NCBI GenBank assembly: GCA_947449895.1
Contig: CANFSO010000006.1
Span: 1 to 44,040, forward strand
DNA length: 44,040 nucleotides
From: Comamonadaceae bacterium
GTDB taxonomy: Bacteria; Pseudomonadota; Gammaproteobacteria; Burkholderiales; Burkholderiaceae_C
Direction: 5' to 3'
In this document: piece by piece, positions 15,335-24,800 of the stretch
How positions within the stretch are numbered: the first letter of the stretch is position 1
Layout: each line of letters opens with the position of its first letter
Notes under the pieces: generated by a model
Database searches by the model: none
The model's input: only the letters and a program-made list of their open reading frames with translations
What the model was told of the DNA's origin: nothing
Translations under genes and position numbers: made by a program

Positions 15335-16098
15335 AAATTATCACTGTTGCATCTGGCAAGGGCGGCGTGGGGAAAACGACGCTCTCTGCCAATCTCAGCG
15401 TCGCCTTGAGGCGTCAGGGTCACAAAGTTCTGTCTGTTGATCTGGATCCGCAAAATGGACTTGGCCTGCATTTTGGGCTGTCAACAGAGCATATCAACGG
15501 TATTTCGCGAGCGACTTTGTCGAGTGCTGATTGGCGAGATGCGATATGGCAATCTGAAGAAGGTGACATGGTCTTGCCTTATGGTTTGATCAATGACAGT
15601 GACAAAGCCATCTTTGAAATGAAACTGGCTGATGATCCTGATTATTTACTGACGCAACTTGAGCTGTTGGATCTGCCTGAGGACAGTTATGTATTTTTAG
15701 ACACGCCACCAGGTGCATCCATTTATCAGCAGCAAGCATTTTCTGCATGTCATGTGGTTGTATTGACTTTGTTGGCAGATGCGGCATCTTTCGGGACGGC
15801 TAATAAATACATCAAAAAAATTAAAATGGAATGTTATGGCCGCAAAAACTTCATGGGCCATATGAACATCGTTAATCAAGTTGATCGCAATCGTCAACTG
15901 AACAGCGATATGACGGATCTCATGCGAGAAACTCTAAATGTTGAGTACTTCAATGTCATCCATCAGGATCAGTCAATTGCCGAGGCAGTCGCCTGCGGAC
16001 AAGCTGTGCTTGACTATGATGCTGAATGCATCGGGACCCGTGATATTAATAATGCAGTCGTAAATCTTAAAGAATTAATGGCGAATGGCAGGGTTTGA
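15331..16098 (+). CDS. bcsQ: Cellulose biosynthesis ParA/MinD-like ATPase BcsQ (WssA-like)
   Basis: A 255-residue cytoplasmic ATPase. The deviant Walker A motif GKGGVGKTT (signature Lys10 and Lys15) is at residues 9-17, the switch motif SVDLDPQNG at about 39-47, and the Walker B region FLDTPPG at about 128. BcsQ is needed for cellulose secretion in E. coli, where it binds BcsR and docks on BcsA, and localises the machine at the pole. Its start overlaps the preceding gene by four bases and its stop abuts or overlaps the bcsA start, so the genes are tightly coupled. In Pseudomonas wss operons the equivalent first gene is wssA. Confidence 0.92.
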   Translation: MKIITVASGKGGVGKTTLSANLSVALRRQGHKVLSVDLDPQNGLGLHFGLSTEHINGISRATLSSADWRDAIWQSEEGDMVLPYGLINDSDKAIFEMKLADDPDYLLTQLELLDLPEDSYVFLDTPPGASIYQQQAFSACHVVVLTLLADAASFGTANKYIKKIKMECYGRKNFMGHMNIVNQVDRNRQLNSDMTDLMRETLNVEYFNVIHQDQSIAEAVACGQAVLDYDAECIGTRDINNAVVNLKELMANGRV

Positions 16099-18347
16099 AA
16101 TTGAATAATTCAATAAAAAATCTTGCTGGAATGGCGCATTATATTGATTTTTTCAAGCATGTTATGGAGGCCTATCCTAGGCTTGCCAGAGGTTTGAAGT
16201 TTATATTTTTATCGATAAGTGTTGTATGTTTTTTCGTAGCCATCACGATACCACTGGAGTTAGAGCAGCAGTTCTTGTTAGGCGTGACTTCATTTGTGAT
16301 GGTGCTGATATTGCGGAATATGCGATGGAGTCGATTGGAGGTGATTGGCATGATCACCTTGTCGACCGCTGCATCTTTGCGCTATATGTATTGGCGACTG
16401 ACGGAGTCAGTTGATTTTGACTCCCCTGTGAATGCATTTTTCGGTTGGGGCTTGGTGTTGGCTGAGTTGTATACCCTTTGTATTTTATTGCTAGGTTATT
16501 TTCAAACTGCGTGGCCACTTGAGCGCCGCTCAAGCCTGTTGCCAGACGATCTTGATAAATGGCCGACTGTTGATATTTTTATACCGACCTTTAACGAGCC
16601 GCTCAGCGTTGTAAAGTCGACAATTTTTGCAGCCCAGGGACTCGATTGGCCTATAGATAAATTCAAAATATATCTATTGGATGATGGTCGTAGACCGGAG
16701 TTCAAAGCATTCTGTGAAATTGCGGGTGTTGAGTATTTGTCCCGCGAAAACAATATAGGCTACAAAGCTGGCAATTTAAACTATGCGCTGGGTAAAACGT
16801 CCGCTGAATATGTCGCTATTTTTGACAGTGACCACATACCTACGCGTACATTTTTACAAATCTCAATGGGTTCGTTCTTGCGCGATGCTAAGTTGGCCAT
16901 GCTGCAAACGCCGCACTTCTTTTATTCGGCTGATCCCTTCGAGCGCAACCTCAATACATTTCGAAAAGTCCCCAACGAGGGAGACTTGTTTTACGGACTG
17001 GTGCAAGACGGAAACGATCTTTGGAATGCATCGTTTTTTTGTGGATCTTGTGCCGTGATACGTCGCGAGCCGCTGATGGAGATTGGCGGTATCGCCAGTG
17101 AGACAGTTACCGAAGACGCCCACACGGCTCTCAAGTTGAGCCGCCGCGGTTACAACACAGCGTATTTGGGCATTCCTATGTCGGCGGGCTTGGCGACTGA
17201 AAGCTTGTCTGGTCACATCAAGCAACGCATTCGTTGGGCACGCGGCATGGCTCAAATTTTTCGCGTCGACAACCCTTTGTTGGGCCGTGGTTTGAGTCTC
17301 GGACAACGCTTGTGTTACCTGAACGCCATGTTGCATTTCTTTTATGGCTTGCCGCGACTGGTTTTCTTGACTGCACCATTGGCCTTTTTGTTTTTTCAAG
17401 CGGAGGTGTTTCATTCAACCCCGCTGATGGTGTTGGCCTATGCCTTGCCGCATATTTTCACATCGCACATCACGAATTCAAAAATACAAAAGCAATACCG
17501 TCATTCATTCTGGAACGAGGTCTATGAAACGGTCCTGGCTTGGTATCTCGTGGGGCCAGTAGTGAAGGCCGTGTTGACACCGAAATCGGGCTCTTTCAAT
17601 GTCACCGCCAAAGGTGGTTTTGTCGGGGATGACTTTTATGACTGGAAAATTGCCCGGCCCTATGTCATTTTGATGGTACTGAATGTATTGGGCATCGTGG
17701 CCGGTGTGACGATGTTGATCCGGGGTGATGTCAGCACCTCGACAACACTCATCAACCTGGCTTGGGTGCTTTACAACGTCGTCATCGTCGGCGCCAGTAT
17801 CGGAGTCGCTTTCGAAAAGAGTCACGAATGGGCCACACCCAAAATCAGTGCGGTCATTCCCGCCTCTCTGATTTTTGGCAACGGCAAAACATTGGCTTGT
17901 GAAACCAATTCGTTTTCAACCAAAGGCGTCGGCCTGACCGTGCCACGTGCGCGCGACATTGCTTTGGGAACCGAAGTCAAGTTGGCACTTTTTCGCGGTC
18001 AATCCGAGTTTATTTTTCCGGCCAAAGTGGTCGACTCTGGTGGCGCCATTGAATTGGAATTTGAACAACTGACGCTGGTGCAAGAACGTCACCTGACGCA
18101 AATGACCTTCTCACGCGCAGACAACTGGGCCACCACTTGGGGCCGCGGACCCGAAGACCAGTTATTGAAGTCACTGAAAGGCGTTTTCAGCCATGGGGTG
18201 CTGAACTTGGTCCCCTTGCTTTATCGCGTCACCCGTCTGTACACCAAAAAAATACCGCGTCGGTGGATGGGTCAGCTGAAGACTGTCACAGCCAAAACGC
18301 CCAGCGTGTTTCAAATTCCACAGTTTAATTTTTTGAGAAAAAAATGA
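16095..18347 (+). CDS. bcsA: Cellulose synthase catalytic subunit BcsA, with a degenerate PilZ domain
   Basis: A 750-residue inner-membrane family 2 glycosyltransferase that polymerises UDP-glucose and extrudes the chain. N-terminal and C-terminal helix groups flank a cytoplasmic domain with all catalytic motifs: Asp196-Asp197-Gly, Asp244-Ser-Asp246-His, Thr339-Glu-Asp341 and Gln377-Arg-Ile-Arg-Trp381. The C-terminal PilZ domain (about 570-670) is recognisable from the surrounding sequence (KTLACETNSFSTKGVGL). However, the RxxxR motif reads Trp-Ala-Thr-Pro-Lys (579-583) and DxSxxG reads Ser606-Phe-Ser-Thr-Lys-Gly. Cyclic di-GMP gating is therefore in doubt. The start is uncertain: TTG at 16095 gives the longest protein, TTG at 16101 has the best spacing from AGGG, and ATG at 16131 also fits. 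Residue numbers use 16095. The first ~900 bases are AT-rich, the rest GC-rich. Confidence 0.95.
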   Translation: MKLNNSIKNLAGMAHYIDFFKHVMEAYPRLARGLKFIFLSISVVCFFVAITIPLELEQQFLLGVTSFVMVLILRNMRWSRLEVIGMITLSTAASLRYMYWRLTESVDFDSPVNAFFGWGLVLAELYTLCILLLGYFQTAWPLERRSSLLPDDLDKWPTVDIFIPTFNEPLSVVKSTIFAAQGLDWPIDKFKIYLLDDGRRPEFKAFCEIAGVEYLSRENNIGYKAGNLNYALGKTSAEYVAIFDSDHIPTRTFLQISMGSFLRDAKLAMLQTPHFFYSADPFERNLNTFRKVPNEGDLFYGLVQDGNDLWNASFFCGSCAVIRREPLMEIGGIASETVTEDAHTALKLSRRGYNTAYLGIPMSAGLATESLSGHIKQRIRWARGMAQIFRVDNPLLGRGLSLGQRLCYLNAMLHFFYGLPRLVFLTAPLAFLFFQAEVFHSTPLMVLAYALPHIFTSHITNSKIQKQYRHSFWNEVYETVLAWYLVGPVVKAVLTPKSGSFNVTAKGGFVGDDFYDWKIARPYVILMVLNVLGIVAGVTMLIRGDVSTSTTLINLAWVLYNVVIVGASIGVAFEKSHEWATPKISAVIPASLIFGNGKTLACETNSFSTKGVGLTVPRARDIALGTEVKLALFRGQSEFIFPAKVVDSGGAIELEFEQLTLVQERHLTQMTFSRADNWATTWGRGPEDQLLKSLKGVFSHGVLNLVPLLYRVTRLYTKKIPRRWMGQLKTVTAKTPSVFQIPQFNFLRKK

Positions 18348-20626
18348 TCAAGAAACTCATCTTCACGCTTTATCTGCTGGTGGCGCTGCCGCTGCAGTTA
18401 CACGCCGGGGACGCATCCCGAAAAACGGTGATTAAGCCCATGGCGGCAGTTCGCACGACGATTGATTCAAGCCATCAGTTGACTTTGAAGCAGTTGGGGG
18501 CCAGGTTTCCGATGGCCTTGCGGGGTGTCGACAGCCGTGATGGTGTGAGCTTTAATGTGCGCGCTGACGAGGTGGTGACCCAGGCACGGTTAAAGCTTCT
18601 TTTTTCGTATTCACCGGCACTTCTAAGTGACGTGTCACATATCAATGTGTTGGTCAATGGTGAAGTGGCGGCCAGTCTCGAGCTGCCCAAAAAAACGTCG
18701 ACAAGCACTGAAGAGCGCATCGTTGATTTACCACCAAGGTTTATCACTGAGTACAACAAGATTGACTTTCAACTGATCGGCCACTACACGGACAAATGCG
18801 AAGATCCATCGCATTCAAGTTTGTGGGCCAATATCAGCAACTTGAGCACGCTAGACGTCAAGTCTGAGCCGGTCAGGTTGAACAGCGACCTGCGAATTTT
18901 GCCGCGACCCTTCATGGACCCGCGCGACACACGTCAGTTGCAACTGCCGGTTGTTTTTGTCGGCCATGTCGACAATGAAATGCTGGAAGCTGCGGGCACT
19001 GTTTCTTCCTGGTTCGGAGCGATTGCCGGGGATCGCGGAGCGATTTTCCCTGCGTCACTGAACACCCTCCCAGCCAAAGGTCACGCTGTTGTTTTTGTCA
19101 CTGGCAATCTGCCTTTGTCCGGTATGGCTGGTTTAGCCAGTATGGCATTGCCTGCTTTGTCGGGTCCGACACTTTCAATTGTCAGCAACCCTAACGATCC
19201 AGATGGCAAGCTGTTGCTGATCAGTGGTCGGGACAGCAAAGAACTGCGCATGGCAGCTACGGCGTTGACCATCGGCACGACTGCCTTAGAGGGCACCAGC
19301 ATGTTGGTCAAGCCACTCATCAGCTCGGCAGTGCGTCGACCTTACGATGCGCCAAATTGGCTGTCCAGCCATCGCCCAGTCAGATTTTCGGAACTGAGTA
19401 GTTCGGCGGCCCTGAATGTGTCTGGCCACAACCCCGGCGCTATTCGTTTGAACATGCGCGTGCCGCCTGACTTGTTTCGTTGGAACGATGCAGGCATTCC
19501 GGTGGATCTTAAATACCGCTACACGCCGCAAGCGCTCAAATCCGAAAACTCCTCGTTGCTTGTCAACTTCAATGAGCAGTTGGTGAAAAGCGTGCCTTTG
19601 TTATCGGTCGAGAGACCGTCCAATCTGCAGTCCATGCTGCACATGGTGCCGAAGCTGAATGCGCTGTTGCCTGACAAAACCTTGTCGATGGAAACCCGTT
19701 TGAACGTACCCATGTACACGGTGGCACATCAGTCGCAGATGCAGCTCAACTTCAAGTACGACTACAACAAAGAGGGTGAGTGCCGCGACATCATTGTTGA
19801 CAACATGCGCGGCTCGATTGAGCCTGATTCTTGGATCGATATTTCTGGCTACCAGCATTTCATGGCGATGCCGAATCTGGCGGTTTTCAGCGACAGTGGA
19901 TTCCCATTCACCCGGCTGGCTGACTTGTCTGAAACCGCTGTGATTTTGTCGGATTCGCCAAGCCTGCAAGAGTACACAACGTACCTGGGCTTGATGGGGC
20001 GTCTGGGTCAGTCAACCGGTTACCCGGCTACCGCTGTGAGCGTTGCGCAGGCTGGGCAGATCGATAACTTTGCAAGCAAAGATTTGCTCTTGATCGCTTC
20101 AGGTGACAACCAGCCTTTGCTGAAAACCTGGCGCATCGCTTTGCAGATTCAGCCAAGTACCCAGCGCAGCTGGAAGCTCTTTGGTATTGATTTAAACCCC
20201 TTCCATTGGGTATTTTCATCGGCGGTGGCGGCACCACAGTCGCTCAGTGAGACGCTTTTTGAGGGGGCTACGTCGCGTGCTGTGATCCAAGGGTTTGAGT
20301 CGCCGCTGGCCCGTGGCCGCAGTGCTGTGTTGATTTGGGGTGCTCAGCCGGATGATTTGAATGAGGCTTTGCTGGCGATGTCTGACACGGATGGGTTTGT
20401 CAATCAAATCAAGGGCGCTGTGTCGGTGATTCGCGGTAAGTCGATTGACTCTGTGGCTGCAGATTCGGTGTATTACATCGGCAGCTTGCCATGGATCACG
20501 CAGGTCCGTTGGCAGTTGTCTGAGAATTTCCCGCTCTTTTTAATCTTCAGCTTGGCCAGTGCCATGCTGTTGAGCGCCTTGGCCTATTTTGCCTTGAAGG
20601 GCATGGCTAAAAAGCGCTTGTTATGA
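18344..20626 (+). CDS. bcsB: Cellulose synthase periplasmic subunit BcsB
   Basis: A 760-residue protein of usual BcsB length. Residues 1-22 are a signal peptide (LPLQLHAGD). The large periplasmic part contains alternating carbohydrate-binding-like and flavodoxin-like domains; typical stretches are FPMALRGVDSRDGVSF, NKIDFQLIGHYTDKCEDP and YKYDYNKEGECRD-like sequence near residue 477. A single C-terminal helix (about 732-752, LFLIFSLASAMLLSALAYF) anchors it next to BcsA. BcsB guides the nascent glucan through the periplasm and its anchor is needed for BcsA activity. It overlaps bcsA by ATGA and bcsZ by ATGA. Confidence 0.93.
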   Translation: MIKKLIFTLYLLVALPLQLHAGDASRKTVIKPMAAVRTTIDSSHQLTLKQLGARFPMALRGVDSRDGVSFNVRADEVVTQARLKLLFSYSPALLSDVSHINVLVNGEVAASLELPKKTSTSTEERIVDLPPRFITEYNKIDFQLIGHYTDKCEDPSHSSLWANISNLSTLDVKSEPVRLNSDLRILPRPFMDPRDTRQLQLPVVFVGHVDNEMLEAAGTVSSWFGAIAGDRGAIFPASLNTLPAKGHAVVFVTGNLPLSGMAGLASMALPALSGPTLSIVSNPNDPDGKLLLISGRDSKELRMAATALTIGTTALEGTSMLVKPLISSAVRRPYDAPNWLSSHRPVRFSELSSSAALNVSGHNPGAIRLNMRVPPDLFRWNDAGIPVDLKYRYTPQALKSENSSLLVNFNEQLVKSVPLLSVERPSNLQSMLHMVPKLNALLPDKTLSMETRLNVPMYTVAHQSQMQLNFKYDYNKEGECRDIIVDNMRGSIEPDSWIDISGYQHFMAMPNLAVFSDSGFPFTRLADLSETAVILSDSPSLQEYTTYLGLMGRLGQSTGYPATAVSVAQAGQIDNFASKDLLLIASGDNQPLLKTWRIALQIQPSTQRSWKLFGIDLNPFHWVFSSAVAAPQSLSETLFEGATSRAVIQGFESPLARGRSAVLIWGAQPDDLNEALLAMSDTDGFVNQIKGAVSVIRGKSIDSVAADSVYYIGSLPWITQVRWQLSENFPLFLIFSLASAMLLSALAYFALKGMAKKRLL

Positions 20627-21828
20627 CGCGTGTCGATTCATGGCGAAAGTTGCTGAGCGGGCTGGCTTGGGTGCTGGCCAGTGCTTCGGTCAGCGCCACC
20701 ACGCCGACCGAGGTCTGTACTCTGCAAGACTGGCCCCAATGGCAAGACTTCAGCCAGCACTTCATCACTGCGGATGGGCGCGTGCTGGCTGCCAGCAATG
20801 CGGCGCGGGACAGCTATTCCGAAGGTCAGTCTTACGCGATGTTTTTTGCGTTGGTCGCCAACGATCCCAAAGCCTTCGAGCGGATCTGGCGCTGGACACA
20901 GCAGAATCTGATGGTCAATGGTGCGGATGGCTTGCCGGCTTGGACTTGGGGTCAGGCGGCTGATGGCCGTTGGCGCGTCTTGGACGCCAACGCAGCGGCT
21001 GACGCCGACATGTGGTTTGCCTACGCCTTGCTTGAAGCTGGGCGCATTTGGCAACGTGAAGATTTTCAGCAGGATGGGCGGCGGTTGTTGCAGGCCATCA
21101 CACGACATGAAGTGGTTTCTTTGCCTCAATTGGGGCCGATGGTACTGCCTGGTCCCTTTGGTTTTGTACAAGCCGACGGCAGCTGGCGCTTGAACGCCAG
21201 TTATCTGCCGCTGCCCTTGTTGCGTCGCTTTCAAATGGAGGCGCCACAAGGCCCTTGGAGCGACATTGCGTCCAACACGCTGACGTTGACCACCGCTAGC
21301 AGTCAGAAAGGCTTTGCCGCTGACTGGACAGGCTATCGCGCTGACGCTCGCCGACCGCTCCAGTTTGCGGCAGACCCGGTGACAGGACCTATCGGCAGCT
21401 ATGACGCGATACGCGTTTACCTTTGGGCCGGCATGACGGCCACCAATGACCCCTTGGCTGCGCCGTTGATGCAGGCCTTGCGGGGCATGGACACCGCGCT
21501 GAAGTCGCAAGCCGTGCCCCCCGAATTTGTCGACCTGACGACCGGTAAGGGTCGCGGCGTTGGGCCGTTCGGTTTTTCGGCGGCCTTGCAGCCGTACTTG
21601 ACAGTTCTCGGATCGACAGACGCGATGACGCAACAAGTCACGCGCAGCCGCCAGATGTTGGCGCAATCGCTGACACCAGAAATGCTGATCAAAGGCCCCC
21701 CGCCTTATTACGACCATGTGCTGAGCCTGTTCGGGCTCGGCTGGACAGACAACCGCTTTCACTTTCTTCGCAATGGACAGGTGCAATTGAAATGGCAAAC
21801 AAAATGTTCCCCCGCAAACACCCTTTAG
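20623..21828 (+). CDS. bcsZ: Periplasmic endo-1,4-beta-glucanase BcsZ (glycoside hydrolase family 8)
   Basis: A 401-residue secreted enzyme. Signal peptide about residues 1-25 (ASVSA-TTP). The GH8 active site is visible: catalytic acid Glu67 in SYSEGQSYAMFF and the Asp pair 127/129 in DANAAADADMWFAYALLEA, one of which should be the catalytic residue. BcsZ trims or releases misfolded or tangled glucan during export and affects the amount and packing of cellulose. It starts by ATGA overlap with bcsB. Its 3' end overlaps the bcsC start by 37 bases. Confidence 0.95.
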   Translation: MTRVDSWRKLLSGLAWVLASASVSATTPTEVCTLQDWPQWQDFSQHFITADGRVLAASNAARDSYSEGQSYAMFFALVANDPKAFERIWRWTQQNLMVNGADGLPAWTWGQAADGRWRVLDANAAADADMWFAYALLEAGRIWQREDFQQDGRRLLQAITRHEVVSLPQLGPMVLPGPFGFVQADGSWRLNASYLPLPLLRRFQMEAPQGPWSDIASNTLTLTTASSQKGFAADWTGYRADARRPLQFAADPVTGPIGSYDAIRVYLWAGMTATNDPLAAPLMQALRGMDTALKSQAVPPEFVDLTTGKGRGVGPFGFSAALQPYLTVLGSTDAMTQQVTRSRQMLAQSLTPEMLIKGPPPYYDHVLSLFGLGWTDNRFHFLRNGQVQLKWQTKCSPANTL

Positions 21829-24800
21829 CACTCAGCTTGTTACTCGGCCTAGGCTGTCAGGGCGGTTTTGCCCAAGACACGGTCAGCAAAGCGCTGCTTG
21901 AACAAGGTTTGTTCTGGCAAGCCAAGGGCAACAACGAACGCGCCGCTGAAGCTTGGAGCAAGCTCTCTCAGCTGGACCCCAAAGAGCCGCGAGCGCTGTA
22001 TGGCTTGGCACAAGTGGAGATCAACTTGAAGCGAAGCGCGCAAGATTTGCTGGCCCGGTTGCGCGCGCTCGATCCAAACAGTCGCTATGTAGCACAGCTG
22101 GAGCAGGACATCCATCTGCGCACCGGCGACGGCCCCAAGACACTCGAAAAAGCACGACTGCTGTTTGAGTCGAAAGAGATCGATTCGGCCATTGCGCAGT
22201 ACCAAGCGGCATTTCAGGGCAAGGAGCCGCTGGGGGAGGCGGGCCTCGAGTATTACCGAGCTGTCGGTGAATCAACCACCGGCTGGAAAGAAGCCCGCCG
22301 CGGCCTAGAGCGCCTTTTGAAAGCGGCGCCTAAAGACGCACAAATTGAAATGAACCTGGCCTTTTTGTTGGCGCGTGGCGAGGCGCCTCGCTACGAGACC
22401 CGCGTTGAGGGCATCGAGAGGCTGTCGCGCGTGGCGTCGAATCCCGCCGTCAGTGGCTACGCGACTGAAGGTTGGCGAATCTCTTTGGGCTGGTTGGGCG
22501 TGACAAAACCCGAGATGCTGGGCTTGTTTGATGCTTACCTGAAGCAACATCCTGATGACAGTGAGGTGCGCGAACTGCGCGCTGTTGGCGTTAAGAAACT
22601 GCAGGCGATTGCCAAGGCCAACGAACCGGGCGTTGTCAACCCGCAGATCGCCGCTGGCTTGAAGGCGCTTGAACAGGGTGATTTGGAACTGGCCGAAAGC
22701 CAATACCAAGCCAGACTCAAGGGCAGCCCGAACGACATGGACGCCCTGGGTGGGCTGGGTTTGGTACGCCTGAAGCAATACCGGTTGGAAGAATCTCAGA
22801 CCTTGCTGAGCCGAGCCACGCAGCAAAAAAATGGCGTTAACTGGAGCAAGGCCCTTGGCTCGGTGCGCTATCTCAGTCTGGTTGAACAGGGCGGCACGGC
22901 GCAACGCGAGGGTGACTTGGCGCGCGCCCGCAGTCTGCTGCAGCAGGCGATCAAACTCGATCCGCAACAAAGTTCGGCTGATCTGCTGCTGGCTACCGTG
23001 CAAGCCGAGTCTGGCGAGTTGGTAGCGGCTGAAAAAATCTACCGGCAACTGCTGGCACGTAAGACGGGCGACGCTGACACCGATGGCGATGCCTTGAGGG
23101 GTTTGGCGCAGGTTTTGGCGATGCAGGACAAGCCTGACGAGGCATTGAAACTGATCGCGGGCTTGAGCCCGGATCAGCTCGGTGGCTTGACTCAGATGAA
23201 CCAACTGCGCGCAGCGTTGGTCAGCGGCAAGGCCAAGGCGGCGCTGCGGCGCGGCGATGTGCCACTGGCCATGTCAACGCTCGAAGTCGCCATGAGCGTT
23301 GACCGGGACAACCCCTGGATACGCTGGGAGTTAGCCCAGCTTTATCAGCAACAAGGCCGTGCCATTGAAGCCCGGGGTTTGATCGATGGTTTGTTGGCGA
23401 GCCAACCGGACAATCCGATCGCGCTGTATGCCAGTGCTAACTTTGCCGCTGCACGCGGTCAATTCCGCTCAGCGCTGGCCGCGTTGGATCGGATTGAACT
23501 GAAAGACCGCAACAAACAGATCGCAGCCTTGCAAAAACGCAGTTGGCTGCAGTACCAAGTCGCCCAAGCCGTGAGTTTGGCGCGACAGAACCGCAAGCCA
23601 CAGGCGCTGACCATACTGGCGCAGGCCGAGCCTTGGACGGACGGCAATCGTGACTTGGTGGGTGTGCTCGCCAGCGCCTATGTCGATGCGGGCGCGCCGA
23701 ATCGCGGACTCGCCATGTTGCGCCAGCAAATGGCGCGCAATGAGCAAGTCGCTCCGGCCGATTCATTGCAATATGCCGCACTGTTGCTGCGCACAGGGCA
23801 AGACGTTGAATGTGCTGGCGTGCTGAGAAAACTGACGATCAGCAACTTGAGTCAGGAGGAGGGCAAGAGCCTCAATGACCTGACGTTCACCCTTAACTTG
23901 CGTCAGGTCGATCTGCTGCGGGAGCGCGGAGAGTTGGCTGCGTCCAGCGAAAAACTGCAGTCCTTGTTGATGCAGCGGCCCAGTGACTTCTCCGCCAAAG
24001 CGGCGCTGGCGCGCTGGCTGGCGGCTTCTGATGACAAGCGGGGCGCACTGGCGCTGGCCAGACAGTTGGCCATGCAGTACCCCGGTCAGGTTCAGGCTCA
24101 GTTGGGTGCGGCCTACATCGCGGTTCAGCTGAAAGATGCCGAGATGGCCGACAGCGCATTGAAAACGGCCACCACACTGGCCCCGCAAGATGCTGAGGTC
24201 ATGGCCACTGCGGCTCGCTTGTACCAAGCGCAAGGCAAAACGAAACAGGCCGAGGTCTTTTTCGAACGGGCGATCGCATTGGAAAATGCAGCGGCTAATG
24301 GCACCGACAGTGCCGCCACGGTCACCTTGGCGGCGGCCGAAAGTTCAGGCACGTTGAGCGACGTCGGTGGCCCTGTTTGGTTGCGACCAAGCCAGCTCCA
24401 GACCGCGCCGACCAACCCGGGCGACTACTGGCAACAAGCCATGCCCAAGGTGCCTGCGCAGCGCGCACCGGTGGCGATATTGGCGCTGGCCGACGAAGCC
24501 GTGAACGTGCCGCTCAAACCCAATCTGAATGCTGAGCTCAACGACGTTCGGCAGGCGCGCAGCCCGGAAGTACAGCTGGGTATGCAAATCCGACAACGCA
24601 GTGGCAGTCCCGGCAGCAGTCAACTCAAGACCACTGAGCTTCCCTTGGAACTGCGCTTGCCAGTGGGCGATGGCAAGCTCAAGCTGCAGGTGACGCCGGT
24701 CTCGCTGGATGCCGGGGCTGGCAGCAAGGTGAATGGCGTTGGCAGCGCGATTGGCTACAAATCGGGTGGGCTGGCGGTTGACGCTGGATTCACGCCCGTC

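Noticed and set aside
20638-21831. A 397-codon open frame on the minus strand
   Set aside because: It is opposite bcsZ over almost its whole length and has no recognisable protein features; bcsZ has complete GH8 residues.
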